Shown one piece after another: positions 27,301-33,015 of a stretch of 42,666 nt of DNA; position 1 is the stretch's first letter; each line of letters opens with the position of its first letter. The stretch is from the NCBI GenBank assembly GCA_043721855.1, contig JAYSPY010000057.1, forward strand, positions 1 through 42,666, read 5' to 3'. The notes beneath the pieces are model-generated. The model searched no databases and was not told where the DNA came from. It worked only from the letters and a program-made list of their open reading frames with translations. The DNA comes from JACMNW01 sp043721855. GTDB taxonomy: Bacteria > Pseudomonadota > Alphaproteobacteria > Rhodobacterales > Rhodobacteraceae. Made by a program: the position numbers and the translations under genes.

Positions 27301-28744
27301 GCGCTATGAACCGCGACGGCACCGCGTAATCGGGCAGGTTTGCCGCAAGGGCCGCGCGCAAAGGCGCCTCCTCCAAGGTGCGCGCGGCCACGCAATAGGC
27401 GATCAGCATCTTGTCAGCGCGGTCTGCCCCAGAACGTGCAATCACCACCGCTTGGCTAATACCCGGCTGCGCCTCAAGTGCGGCCTCGACCTCGCCCAGT
27501 TCTATCCGGTAGCCGCGAATTTTGACCTGAGTATCAATCCGGCCCAGATACTGCACCACGCCGTCCGCGCCTTGCCGGGCCAGATCGCCAGTGCGGTACA
27601 GCAGGATATCGGCATCCCAAGGCGCGGGCATGAATTTTTCAGCCGTCAGATCAGGCCGGCCCAGATAACCAAGCGCCAGCCCCTCGCCTGCCGCATACAA
27701 CTCGCCCGCCTCGCCCGCAGCCACGGGGGCCATATCGGGGGCCATATCGGGGGCCAAGACAAACACATCGGTGCCGCTGATGGGTCGGCCAATCGGCAAA
27801 GGCAGACCCAGATCAGCCTCGGCGCGCGAAATGGTGTGGCAGCAGGTGAAGGTGGTGTTTTCCGTCGGGCCGTAGCCGTTGATCACGGTCAGGTTCGGGC
27901 AAGCCGTCATCACCCGCGCCACTGACGCAGGCGACACCACGTCGCCCCCGGTCAGCAACTGGCGCAGGGGGGCAAAATCACCGGGGCGGGTATCGGCCAT
28001 GGCGTGAAACAACCCCGCTGTCAGCCACATAGAGGTGATGCGCTGATCCCGGATCACCGCGCCAAGTGCTGCCAGCGACCCCGAGGTATCTTGCGGCAGC
28101 ACCAGCGTGCCACCATTCAGCAGCGCACCCCAGATCTCCAGCGTGGACGCATCAAACGCGATGGGTGAATTTTGCAAAATCCGCTCATCCGGCCCCAGCG
28201 CCATGAAATCCTGGCCCTGCACCAGACGCAAAATGGCGCGGTGTGGCACCACCACACCCTTGGGCGTGCCGGTAGAGCCGGAGGTGTACATGACATAGGC
28301 CACGGCACAGCCTTTTACAGCGGCCAAGGGCCGGGTTGCCGCATCTGTGCAGGTCTGCCAGTCAAATGCGATCTGTGGGATCGGCAGATCGGCCAAGGCT
28401 GGCATTGCCCCCAAAATCAGCGCCAGCTTTGCATCAGCCGCCATCAGCCGCAGCCGCGCTTCTGGGTAATACAGCGGCATCGGCACATAACCGGCGCCTG
28501 CCTTCAAAATGGCCAGCAAGCTGATGATGGTGCCCGGATCCTGCCGCGCCGCCAGCCCGATCAGCGCACCGGGGACCACGCCCGCATCAACCAGCTTGGC
28601 CGCCAAAACATCCGACAACCGGTCAAGATCGCTGTAGCTGATCCGAACCGCCCCCTGTTCAATCGCACTGGCCGGTCCGTACTGTTTTGCAACGCTGTAA
28701 AACGCGCGGGCAATATCCTGAAACAGGGGCAGTCTTCTGAGCAT
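18341..28744 (-). CDS. hybrid NRPS/PKS: A-PCP-KS-AT-ACP-aminotransferase-C-A-PCP-TE (3467 aa)
   Basis: A complete single-protein assembly line. A1 at about 10-495: YTSGSTGTPKG, specificity residues D-A-L-W-L-G-G-T-F-K. PCP1: LGASS551L. KS at about 607-1040: Cys782, His918, His958. AT at about 1055-1490: GHS1228IGE and HAFHS at 1324-1328, the malonyl-CoA type. ACP: Ser1552. Class III PLP aminotransferase at about 1640-2095 with the lysine at YGK1926VVGGGMPVG. C at about 2130-2560: HHIVCDG at 2265-2271. A2 at about 2590-3095 with the same ten specificity residues as A1. PCP2: LGGHS3140L. TE: GYS3283GG, Asp3310, His3440. Both A codes resemble the Val code DAFWIGGTFK. With no KR present, the aminotransferase should convert the beta-keto group to an amine, as in iturin/mycosubtilin and microcystin systems, giving a 3,4-diamino acid joined to a second residue. 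It is the first gene of the cluster, and the PPTase follows within 4 nt. Domains are certain; product is inferred. Confidence 0.94.
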   Translation of the reverse strand: MLRRLPLFQDIARAFYSVAKQYGPASAIEQGAVRISYSDLDRLSDVLAAKLVDAGVVPGALIGLAARQDPGTIISLLAILKAGAGYVPMPLYYPEARLRLMAADAKLALILGAMPALADLPIPQIAFDWQTCTDAATRPLAAVKGCAVAYVMYTSGSTGTPKGVVVPHRAILRLVQGQDFMALGPDERILQNSPIAFDASTLEIWGALLNGGTLVLPQDTSGSLAALGAVIRDQRITSMWLTAGLFHAMADTRPGDFAPLRQLLTGGDVVSPASVARVMTACPNLTVINGYGPTENTTFTCCHTISRAEADLGLPLPIGRPISGTDVFVLAPDMAPDMAPVAAGEAGELYAAGEGLALGYLGRPDLTAEKFMPAPWDADILLYRTGDLARQGADGVVQYLGRIDTQVKIRGYRIELGEVEAALEAQPGISQAVVIARSGADRADKMLIAYCVAARTLEEAPLRAALAANLPDYAVPSRFIALAALPLNANGKVDRRALEALVLPKLAKPVKNVASPHSLEDMIAGQLAAALGQPADDLDRTANFFDLGASSLHVARVHDALQTALDRSFPISDFFLHATIAAMAAHLGKPAAAGPVALAPDRDRTDTGLIAIIGLAGKFPGARSAEEFWDGLVAGREMISQFSADELDVDLSKGDTGFVNARGVMPDADMFDARHFNIPPREAERMDPQHRILLEVAQTALDSAGHDPAQFAGKIGIFAGSSQNSYLLNNLLSAPGAARTFAASYPLDDFATLFGNDKDFVATRIAYKLNLRGPAATVLCACSTSLVAVAQGCESLLSGTSDMVLAGGVSVTFPSKRNYKYMADGMASADGHCRTFDADATGTVFGDGAGLVVLRRLEDALADGDQVIAVIRGYSINNDGSEKAGYAAPSIKAQAAVIRAAHKAAGVSAREIGYIEAHGTATPLGDPIEFAALHQAFSASTDARGFCALGSAKTNVGHLDIAAGITGLIKAALTLKHGVIPPLLHYKSPNPRMDFAASAFYPVAKLTPWPRSDVPRLAGVSAFGVGGTNIHMVLEEAPLEAVVDVAPALGPKVYPVSASSPEALAVAVANLGAFAAANPTADAGAVRATLIRGRHAYAERAVLVADGLAGLADVARNFAGKPTTAGRRDAVAFLFPGQGAQHVGMARALFDAEPVFREALSLCTALLKPALGLDLLGIIHPAEHLREEMTVRLRDTSLAQPAIFAIGYALAKQWDHWGIRPDLMVGHSIGEFAAATIAGVIDLPDALGLIALRGRLMSGLPGGVMVSVRASEAELAPYLGAGLDLAAVNGAKACVLAGSEAAAAAVLPVLEAAGFVTSRLHTSHAFHSHMMDQAVAPFRDAVAKIKLRSPQIPILSTVIGDWLTEQEATDPDYWAGHMRRPVRFYDAMQTLWAEGRHIFLETGPGRTMATLAGQNPDRRRAQPALASLPHAQAENADAHLSMLEAFGGLWANGYPVDWARLEGDGLEPKRAAGLPTYPFQRKRFWVEPVDVVASAAVALEAAPVDAQITAPALEALQISAADALRDMLSDLSGVEPADMDGAASFLELGFDSLLLTQATRELSERFGVTVTLRQLIDGLPTIDSLAAHIDAHGNLAGRAPADRTPLAEMTRIEGRDEDEAQAPPSSAPPSSAPMTRINRETEALTPAQRGHIDALVARYTAKTAKSKALTAQYRSVHADPRTASGFNRLWKEIVYQIVTVKSKGSRLIDVDGNEYIDILNGFGPGFLGHAPEQVVTALHTQLDAGFEVGPQSLAAMEAAALFCEVTGNARASFVCTGSEAVYAAMRLARTCTGRDKIVMFARDYHGNFDEVLVRGLDGKDGPRSLPMAPGIPRDSVKNVVVLPYGSPQALEYIRKNASTLAAVIVEPVQSRRPEFRPAEFIREVRRITENAGALFIFDEVVTGFRFGPRGAQGYYGVDADLVTYGKVVGGGMPVGVVSGKARFMDTFDGGMWQYGDDSFPEAPVTFFAGTFVRHPLAMAALKAMLTFFKTQPDFFWKSVNAKGDRLAGTVDRWFADNDMPFQMPNCGSLMYLRIGEDQKYGGLLGAGLRDRGVFMLEGFPSYMTAAHDDADIDHVIAAVKDTALEMRAAGLLVGRDAVPYDGPHLHKAPPRLSLPGGEAAISSAMAAPLGLLTVPSTEAQREIWAAMIVTPEVAPAYNESVTLKLQGAVDRDSLRAAAQAVFRRHDGLRSTFSDDGMDMHIQPDLTIEVPLVDLSGESAQDRATTLAAILAQEVETPFDMVAGPFVRAHLVALGAEHHHLIITAHHIVCDGWSIDVVMRDIGKVYAAALEGRAALLPPAQSIIDYARTEAEWNRSPEAAAARTYWLGQFAGPVPVLDLPADHLRPALRSGRGARADRALSSDLTARLRQLARQQGVTFVTLLLAAYKLYIARISDSSDIVIGLPVAGQAARGMPGVVGHCVNLLPIRSRIDWAAGFGRHLATVRRAMLDAFDHQTYTYGELIRALRIKRDPSRVMLTPVVFNFDKGIDLSAMSFGQAQTEFVTNPRHYEHFDLYLNVTDAGDQMLTEWSYNADLFEAGSIETHIDQFIALLTAIEADPDKPLVQFGFGASTRRLADKAKSGGALAPLHDQPCEKTMVGQFAEIVKKYPDAAALSRGAQVVSYRDLDAASTVLALRLAEQGVRAGDLVGVDTPRGFDVIVALLGIVKAGAGYVPLPQYYPEDQIRSTAMQSALRHVIGHVPALAGLGLIEIPMMGLCDARPPANTTLATAVGFAAPAGPSGNSVAYVMYTSGSTGTPKGVIIPHRGILRLVVDQDYMTLGPGTRILQNSPLAFDAATLEVWGALLTGGTLVIAGNDELSLSGLAATLKDNRISTLWLTAGLFHAMADETPEAFAALSELLTGGDVVSPVRVARVLRACPGLRVINGYGPTENTTFTCTHTISRAEAEAGTPLPIGRPVRGTAVHILDDAMAPVAPGVAGELYASGLGLALGYLGRDDLTSAKFMTAPGDDQTLLYHTGDLARQDGDGLLHFLGRIDGQVKIRGFRIELAEVEAALESHPGVKRAVVVATTLGSQDDKVLVAYIVFSGAPVTTRRLLAYVKTKLPDHARPAHFIPMAGIPVNANGKVDVRALPPVAIIGTDATTLEGPQTETQKALTQIWSDVLGLRHIALDADFFELGGHSLMAVKMFARIKRGFGIDLPISTLFLHPTIRKLARKVQETSDTAVGLMYSGTPEDAPWDTTTVVDPGPDNSASPLFVVGGVGGNVNNLVELGRALGVHRPLVGLQTRGILGHRMHATIEQTAADHLANLRRHQPEGPYLLAGYSGGAFAAFEMARQLRAAGEEVGFLGLLDTSAPKFTFVKSGSLWDRLTYSIGLLRRHGAGPLATNIGSWLRNKLQTDAVVRAGVVVRPDKFRHVQLTRHWWSISALYDPAPYAGNAWLFLTESDLDGFTASQMQKSDPAFGWPAFVQGKLRITRHKSDHLGMLIGDAAKELAQLLEAEIQTAQKAE
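23844..23880 (-). repeat. 15-bp in-frame tandem repeat in the ACP-aminotransferase linker
   Basis: Units of the type AT-G(5-7)-CAGA(A/G)G start at 23844, 23857 and 23872. The coding strand has two runs of seven C. It encodes PPSSA twice (APPSSAPPSSAP), linking the ACP to the aminotransferase. Confidence 0.8.
27725..27755 (-). repeat. 12-bp in-frame tandem repeat in the first A domain
   Basis: GGGGGCCATATC occurs at 27725-27736 and 27737-27748, with a partial third copy to 27755. It encodes APDM repeated (APDMAPDMAP) in a surface-loop position between core motifs A5 and A6 of the first A domain of the 3467-aa synthetase. Confidence 0.8.
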
Positions 28745-28783
28745 GACAAAGGCAACCAGTCTTAATGGTGAAGATCAACGGCA

Positions 28784-28813
28784 ATTACATGAGATAAAAA
28801 TTCAATCTGGCAA
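28784..28813 (-). promoter_or_regulatory. candidate promoter of the synthetase operon
   Basis: On the minus strand TTGCCA (28808-28813) and TGTAAT (28784-28789) are 18 bp apart, 40 bp from the start codon. No clear Shine-Dalgarno sequence precedes the ATG at 28744. Found by eye only. Confidence 0.3.
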
Positions 28814-28956
28814 AGAAAAGGCACTCCCAGGCATAGGCAAAGAAAACATCCCAAATGAATATTTTATTCTAGGGGTTTGGTGGGGGATCAGCAAAGGAAT
28901 TTGTTGCGGCAAAGTAGCAAGTTTTATTGATAGCGGGGTGTTGACAATGCTGTGAT

Positions 28957-28977
28957 TTGTTTCTTTTTCAGAAACAA
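28957..28977. repeat. inverted repeat TTGTTTC/GAAACAA
   Basis: Perfect 7-bp arms TTGTTTC (28957-28963) and GAAACAA (28971-28977) with a 7-nt spacer lie in the AT-rich divergent promoter region. This would suit an operator for a dimeric regulator; no cognate regulator gene is visible. Confidence 0.6.
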
Positions 28978-29064
28978 TAGGCCCCGTTTTGGGCATGCTT
29001 GTGCAGATGCCGCCCATCTGGTCGGCTGCAGACGTTGCATGCACCGCAGGCGCATGGGGGACTA

Positions 29065-29099
29065 CCCCGCCCCGCCCCGTCCACCCCGCCCCCCGTCCC
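29065..29099 (-). other. G-quadruplex-forming motif
   Basis: Six C-runs on the plus strand (29065-29068, 29070-29073, 29075-29078, 29084-29087, 29089-29094, 29097-29099) are G-runs on the minus strand, the coding strand of the synthetase operon. Several are separated by a single base, which is the shortest stable loop. The tract lies about 320 bp upstream of the operon's first codon. Confidence 0.8.
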
Positions 29100-29240
29100 G
29101 TCATGTATCCTCAGGCTTTGGCGTTCTTGCTGAGCTTGTTTCAGAAAGCTTTGAAAACGCCCGCCTGTTGTGACTATACACAGCACATGGCCCCAAAGCC
29201 GGGCCGCAATTTGCATGATCAGACCCAGAATAGACCCTGA

Positions 29241-29849
29241 ATGGCCCGCACCTATGATAGTTTTTCGCTCTGTATGTCAGCACGTTGGCATGTGACCATT
29301 GGCGATCCGACAGTCGCAGGATGGGCGGTCTGTGCGCTTTATGCCGGGGCTGCGATCACCGCAATTGTGGTGTTGCGGCGCGCCCGGTTTGACCAAAACC
29401 ACCGCCGCCAAACCCAGGCGCTTTGGGCTTTGATCGCCGGAGTGATGGCCGCTTTGGCACTGAACAAACAGCTTGATTTGCAATCCTTGCTAACTGCCCT
29501 TGGCCGCTGTCTGGCACAAGATCAGGGCTGGTATGAAAATCGTCGTCTCGTGCAGCGCGACTTCATGATTGCCTTGGCCAGCCTGACCGCCGTGGCGGGA
29601 GGAGCGCTGTTTTGGATGCTGCGTGGCAGCCTTCGCCAGAATCTGTTGCCGCTTTCAGGCCTGGCAGCACTGGCCGGTTTCATTGTGATCCGTGCCGGGC
29701 AATTTTTCCATATTTTTGTTACAGACCAGATATTTGATGATTTTTTGCTGCATCTTTCAACCTCAACGTTGGAACTGCTTTGTCCGGTGTTAATCCTTGT
29801 CGCCGGCGAGCAACGGTTGCGACCACCCGCCCTGATGCCAAGCCACTGA
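29241..29849 (+). CDS. conserved integral membrane protein, function unknown
   Basis: A 202-aa protein with four to five hydrophobic segments (around residues 27-45, 62-78, 108-125, 133-151 and 177-193). It contains ALNKQLDLQSLLTALGR in a membrane-flanking segment, a motif I associate with a conserved membrane family of unknown role in related bacteria. The start is ATG 29241; an in-frame ATG at 29274 (MSARWHVTIGDP) is an alternative, and neither has a good Shine-Dalgarno sequence. The 3' end overlaps or abuts the rhomboid gene, so the two are probably co-transcribed. No function can be assigned from sequence. It is not obviously part of either the synthetase or the polysaccharide locus. Confidence 0.72.
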   Translation: MARTYDSFSLCMSARWHVTIGDPTVAGWAVCALYAGAAITAIVVLRRARFDQNHRRQTQALWALIAGVMAALALNKQLDLQSLLTALGRCLAQDQGWYENRRLVQRDFMIALASLTAVAGGALFWMLRGSLRQNLLPLSGLAALAGFIVIRAGQFFHIFVTDQIFDDFLLHLSTSTLELLCPVLILVAGEQRLRPPALMPSH

Positions 29850-30520
29850 TCTTGGCTGGATCCGCCTTATCCCTGCTAAAAACCGCCGCGAAAAATCGCG
29901 TGCTTTGGGGATTGATCGCGCTGCCGGTTTTGGTTGAGGCTGTGCTACAGGTGGCCGATGCCGGCATTTTCGGCAGCCCGCTGTGGCGCATCACGGCCTA
30001 TCAGAACGGGGCATTCTGGGCAGGGCTTTTGCACGATTGGCGGCCCAATTACCCCGGTCAACCGCTGGCGATGTTTCTAAGCTATAGCGTCTTGCACAGC
30101 GGCCTTGGGCATCTGGTGGGGAATATGCTGACCCTTTGGTTTCTGGGCCAACGCGTGCTGAAAAAGGTCGGCGCTGCAGATTTTCTTTTGCTTTATCTTG
30201 TCTCGGCCCTGGGAGGCGCGGCGGGCTTTGGGCTGCTGTCGCTTAGCCCGCAACCGATGATCGGTGCCTCTGGTGCGCTGTTTGGCCTTGCCGGCGCTTT
30301 GACCTGGCTGGAGGCCGCAGAAAGACGCAAGGCTGGCCTCCCGCTCTGGCCGGTCTTGGCCGTCATTCTGGGGTTTGTTTTGCTGAACGTTCTGATGTGG
30401 CTGGCATTGGGCGGCGTGCTGGCCTGGCAAACCCATCTTGGCGGATTTGTCGCAGGAGTGGCCTTTGGTATCATCAGGTTTCGGCAAGCCTCAGATACAG
30501 GCGAAAACAGCGTGTTTTAG
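29780..30520 (+). CDS. rhomboid-family intramembrane serine protease
   Basis: Rhomboids cut transmembrane segments within the membrane with a Ser-His dyad. Visible hallmarks: HLVGNMLTLWFLG (conserved HxxxN region), GASGALFGLAG with the catalytic serine in GxSG, and WQTHLGGFVAG with the catalytic histidine. About six transmembrane helices fit the bacterial core fold. The listed start is a TTG that would overlap the preceding gene by 70 nt. Another in-frame TTG at 29852, 2 nt after that gene's stop, leaves about 16 residues before the first helix and may be the real start; no ATG is available upstream of the core. Its substrate is unknown. It converges with the polysaccharide operon, 40 bp away. 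Confidence 0.85.
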   Translation: MSGVNPCRRRATVATTRPDAKPLILAGSALSLLKTAAKNRVLWGLIALPVLVEAVLQVADAGIFGSPLWRITAYQNGAFWAGLLHDWRPNYPGQPLAMFLSYSVLHSGLGHLVGNMLTLWFLGQRVLKKVGAADFLLLYLVSALGGAAGFGLLSLSPQPMIGASGALFGLAGALTWLEAAERRKAGLPLWPVLAVILGFVLLNVLMWLALGGVLAWQTHLGGFVAGVAFGIIRFRQASDTGENSVF

Positions 30521-30560
30521 ATGGCCTGCATTCTTGGAGGGCCACACCACCACAACCCAC

Positions 30561-31877
30561 CTAATGTTGATGCATCCGGTCAAGAATCCGCGCGGACAGC
30601 CGCTCCAGGGCTCCAAGACCCGCGTATTTTGTGTAGTCAGGTGCTGCCAGGCGTGTCTGGGATGGCAGATCAACAGGCACAAAACTGGTTTGCATCGGAT
30701 GACAAGTGCCGTTCGGGCCGGCGCCCTGAATTGCCAAAGTCAATTCGGTCAGGTGCAGGGTAAAGTCATGCTGTGGAAAATGTGGCCTGCCAGTGGTGAT
30801 AGCATCAGACAATTCTGCCAAGCCTATGGCTTTGTCCTGCTGACCCAACTGACGCCGCTTTAACCTGTTCAAAAGAGCTTTTGGCGACCAGCGCGGCCCA
30901 CCAAGATCAATCCGCTGGGCCGACCCCGGAGGTGTGCTGCGCACCAAAGGAATGCGCCGGCCGCCAACGCCAAACAGCCATTGAAGCACAGTATTGGTTC
31001 GGACCGACCGCGCCTTGCGCGCGTTCATCGACAATTTGCCAAATTTCTCCAGATACACCGGGCATTCGTAGTGGCGGTAGGTATCGGCATGAAGCAAGCC
31101 CTTACTCCCGATGATGCGCATCCGGTGATCATAGGGGGCTGCAATGGAACATGTCACGCGGCCCACCACACCTGAGCGAAAATCAAGGCAGGCCACAGAA
31201 AAGTCTGGCGTATCATTTGGCGTTAACGCTTTGTCGGTCTTGTCTGGCAAGGTGTGCTTTGAAAATGCCGTGACATGGCGAACAGGGCCAAAAATGGCGC
31301 ACATCCATGTCAGATGATATCCGACGTGTTCCCAAGTGCAGCCCATTTCATATTCATGCAAATAGGGCCACGGCGCCCCGCTGCGCGATCGCCACCCTTC
31401 GGGCGACATCAGATAGATCGGGTTATCATCAAACTCTGCATAGACCATGCGCACATCCCCCACGGTCCCGTCACGCACCGCTTTCCACATGGTTTGCGAG
31501 GTAGCGGAAAGGGCGTTTGATGGCGCGCAGGATATGCGCAGATTGCGGCTTTCCGCCAAGACTGCCAATTCATGCGCTTGTGCCATGTCTGTCACAAACG
31601 GCTTTTCGGAATAGACATGTTTTCCAGCAAGCAACGCCGCCTTGGTCACGTCGTAATGCGCCTCAATAGAGGTGAAGTTTGCGACGATTTCTACCGCTTC
31701 ATCGGCCAGAAGGGCATCGACTGTCGGGTAAGTCTTAAGGCTGTAAAATGCACCAACGCGGGCAAGACGTGCCATATCTGTGTCGGCTATTGCAACAATT
31801 TCGATACTCTGATGACGCGCCATCGTCGCCATATAATGGTCAAACACATATCCGCAGCCGATGACGCCTATCCGCAT
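30561..31877 (-). CDS. Gfo/Idh/MocA-family NAD(P)-dependent oxidoreductase
   Basis: A 438-aa protein starting MRIGVIGCGYVFDHYMA, with the N-terminal Rossmann motif GxGxxx and the family signature EKPFVTDM (Lys of the EKP motif). Family members oxidise or reduce sugars, often nucleotide sugars. The start at 31877 has an AAGGA 7 nt upstream and lies 10 nt after the stop of the neighbouring oxidoreductase. It is the last gene of the minus-strand polysaccharide group, so a role in making a modified sugar for the exopolysaccharide is likely but inferred. It is longer than a typical 330-390-aa member; the extra length is in the C-terminal third, which includes a basic segment around LLNRLKRRQLGQQ. 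Confidence 0.87.
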   Translation of the reverse strand: MRIGVIGCGYVFDHYMATMARHQSIEIVAIADTDMARLARVGAFYSLKTYPTVDALLADEAVEIVANFTSIEAHYDVTKAALLAGKHVYSEKPFVTDMAQAHELAVLAESRNLRISCAPSNALSATSQTMWKAVRDGTVGDVRMVYAEFDDNPIYLMSPEGWRSRSGAPWPYLHEYEMGCTWEHVGYHLTWMCAIFGPVRHVTAFSKHTLPDKTDKALTPNDTPDFSVACLDFRSGVVGRVTCSIAAPYDHRMRIIGSKGLLHADTYRHYECPVYLEKFGKLSMNARKARSVRTNTVLQWLFGVGGRRIPLVRSTPPGSAQRIDLGGPRWSPKALLNRLKRRQLGQQDKAIGLAELSDAITTGRPHFPQHDFTLHLTELTLAIQGAGPNGTCHPMQTSFVPVDLPSQTRLAAPDYTKYAGLGALERLSARILDRMHQH

Positions 31878-31887
31878 GGATATTTCC

Positions 31888-32970
31888 TTAGCTAAACTGT
31901 GCGCGTGCTTTATCAATCACGGCCATGATTTCTATGCTTTCCGACAGCGGCATTAAACCGGATGTCATCTCGCCCCGCGCCATACACTGGGCCACTTCTG
32001 CCGCCTCATAGTGATAGCCATTGCCATCATAGGGCTTGCGGATGGTTTTTCCACGGCCCAACATGTGCCGCAACCCAGCAGGCAGTGCTTGATTAAGACG
32101 CTGCGCAATGCCAGTTTCGCGCAAAGCTTGCAGCCGCCCACCACTTGGGGCCTGCGCCATGCGGGGGGTGCCCAAAGATAGTCGTGCCTGCCAAGGGCGG
32201 AAAATTGGCGGAAATACCTGCAGCATTCCCGCTGTGCCATGGATCGTCATATCGTTTGATCCGATGGCGCGCAAACTGGCACTGATGGTAGATATGGCCC
32301 CGCTTTGATGACGCAGCACCAAGGTGCAATCTTCATCAACACCTGTGGCACCGATGCGCCCCGTTGCGATAACATCCTCGATTGGTCCCAAAAGGTGCCG
32401 GGCAAGTGACAGCGGATAGATACCCCGGTGCATCAACGCACCGCCCCCCCGCAGAGGGTCGAACAGACTTGTATGACGGTCCGGCACATCAGAGCCGAGA
32501 AAACTACCCCTAAAACTGCGCACTTCCCCCAGATCCCCTGCCGCAAGTCTATGGCGCACCGCGCCTAGAAGCGGCAAGAACCGGGTCCACATTGCCTCCA
32601 TACAAAATACACCGGCGGTATCCGCGGCGGCGGCAATACGGCGGGCGGCAGCGGCATGCAACGCAAAGGGCTTTTCTATCAATACTGCTTTTCGGGCAGC
32701 GATTGCCAGCAATGCATGCGCCTCATGCTCGGAGGGCGGCGTTGCAATATAGACAGCATCAACATCTGGACGGGTCACGGCTGCAGCATAATCAGCCGCC
32801 GCGCTTTGAATACCAAAGTCCTTTGCAAAATTCACTGCCTTTTGAGGGTCACGCGAGGCCACTGTAACCACACGCGCCGCCTGCCCCAAGGATTGAAGGC
32901 CCTGCACAAATTTGCGCGACACAACACCCGTCCCCAAGACGGCCCACCGCGTTACGCCTTGCTCAACCAT
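31888..32970 (-). CDS. second Gfo/Idh/MocA-family oxidoreductase
   Basis: A 360-aa protein with an N-terminal nucleotide-binding motif (RWAVLGTGVVSRKFV) and the EKP signature IEKPFALHAAA. The segment CMEAMWTRFLPLL is typical of the dihydrodiol dehydrogenase-like branch of the family. It sits directly upstream of the first oxidoreductase with a 10-bp spacing and shares only general family similarity with it, so the pair does not look like a recent duplication. It probably works with the glycosyltransferase and its neighbour on a sugar precursor (inference). The ATG at 32970 has no obvious Shine-Dalgarno sequence. Confidence 0.88.
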   Translation of the reverse strand: MVEQGVTRWAVLGTGVVSRKFVQGLQSLGQAARVVTVASRDPQKAVNFAKDFGIQSAAADYAAAVTRPDVDAVYIATPPSEHEAHALLAIAARKAVLIEKPFALHAAAARRIAAAADTAGVFCMEAMWTRFLPLLGAVRHRLAAGDLGEVRSFRGSFLGSDVPDRHTSLFDPLRGGGALMHRGIYPLSLARHLLGPIEDVIATGRIGATGVDEDCTLVLRHQSGAISTISASLRAIGSNDMTIHGTAGMLQVFPPIFRPWQARLSLGTPRMAQAPSGGRLQALRETGIAQRLNQALPAGLRHMLGRGKTIRKPYDGNGYHYEAAEVAQCMARGEMTSGLMPLSESIEIMAVIDKARAQFS

Positions 32971-33015
32971 GATTAAGATACAAAAAACTCATCCCGATAC
33001 TTTGCCATTACAAGG

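Larger units (their letters stand above)
28745..29240. other. divergent intergenic region upstream of the synthetase operon
   Basis: About 500 bp lie between the synthetase start (minus) and the conserved membrane protein (plus). 28745-28970 is clearly AT-richer than the cluster and holds the promoter candidate at 28784-28813 and an inverted repeat at 28957-28977. 29065-29099 is a C-rich tract that forms a G-quadruplex motif on the minus strand. A TTGACA lies at 28941-28946 on the plus strand without a good -10 element. A plus-strand frame from 28989 to 29240 ends directly before the next ATG but resembles nothing known. Confidence 0.5.

Noticed and set aside
1624..28744. Siderophore cluster
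   Set aside because: Luciferase-like monooxygenases and formyltransferases occur in siderophore loci, but there is no ornithine/lysine hydroxylase, no TonB receptor and no iron-uptake gene, and the A codes point to Gly and aliphatic residues.
28989..29240. 83-codon plus-strand frame ending directly before the conserved membrane protein
   Set aside because: It is translated through the C-rich quadruplex tract into a Pro/Arg-rich stretch and has no similarity I can recognise.
29780..30520. Rhombosortase (GlyGly-CTERM processing)
   Set aside because: The protein has general rhomboid motifs; nothing in the window, such as a GlyGly-CTERM substrate, supports the special role.
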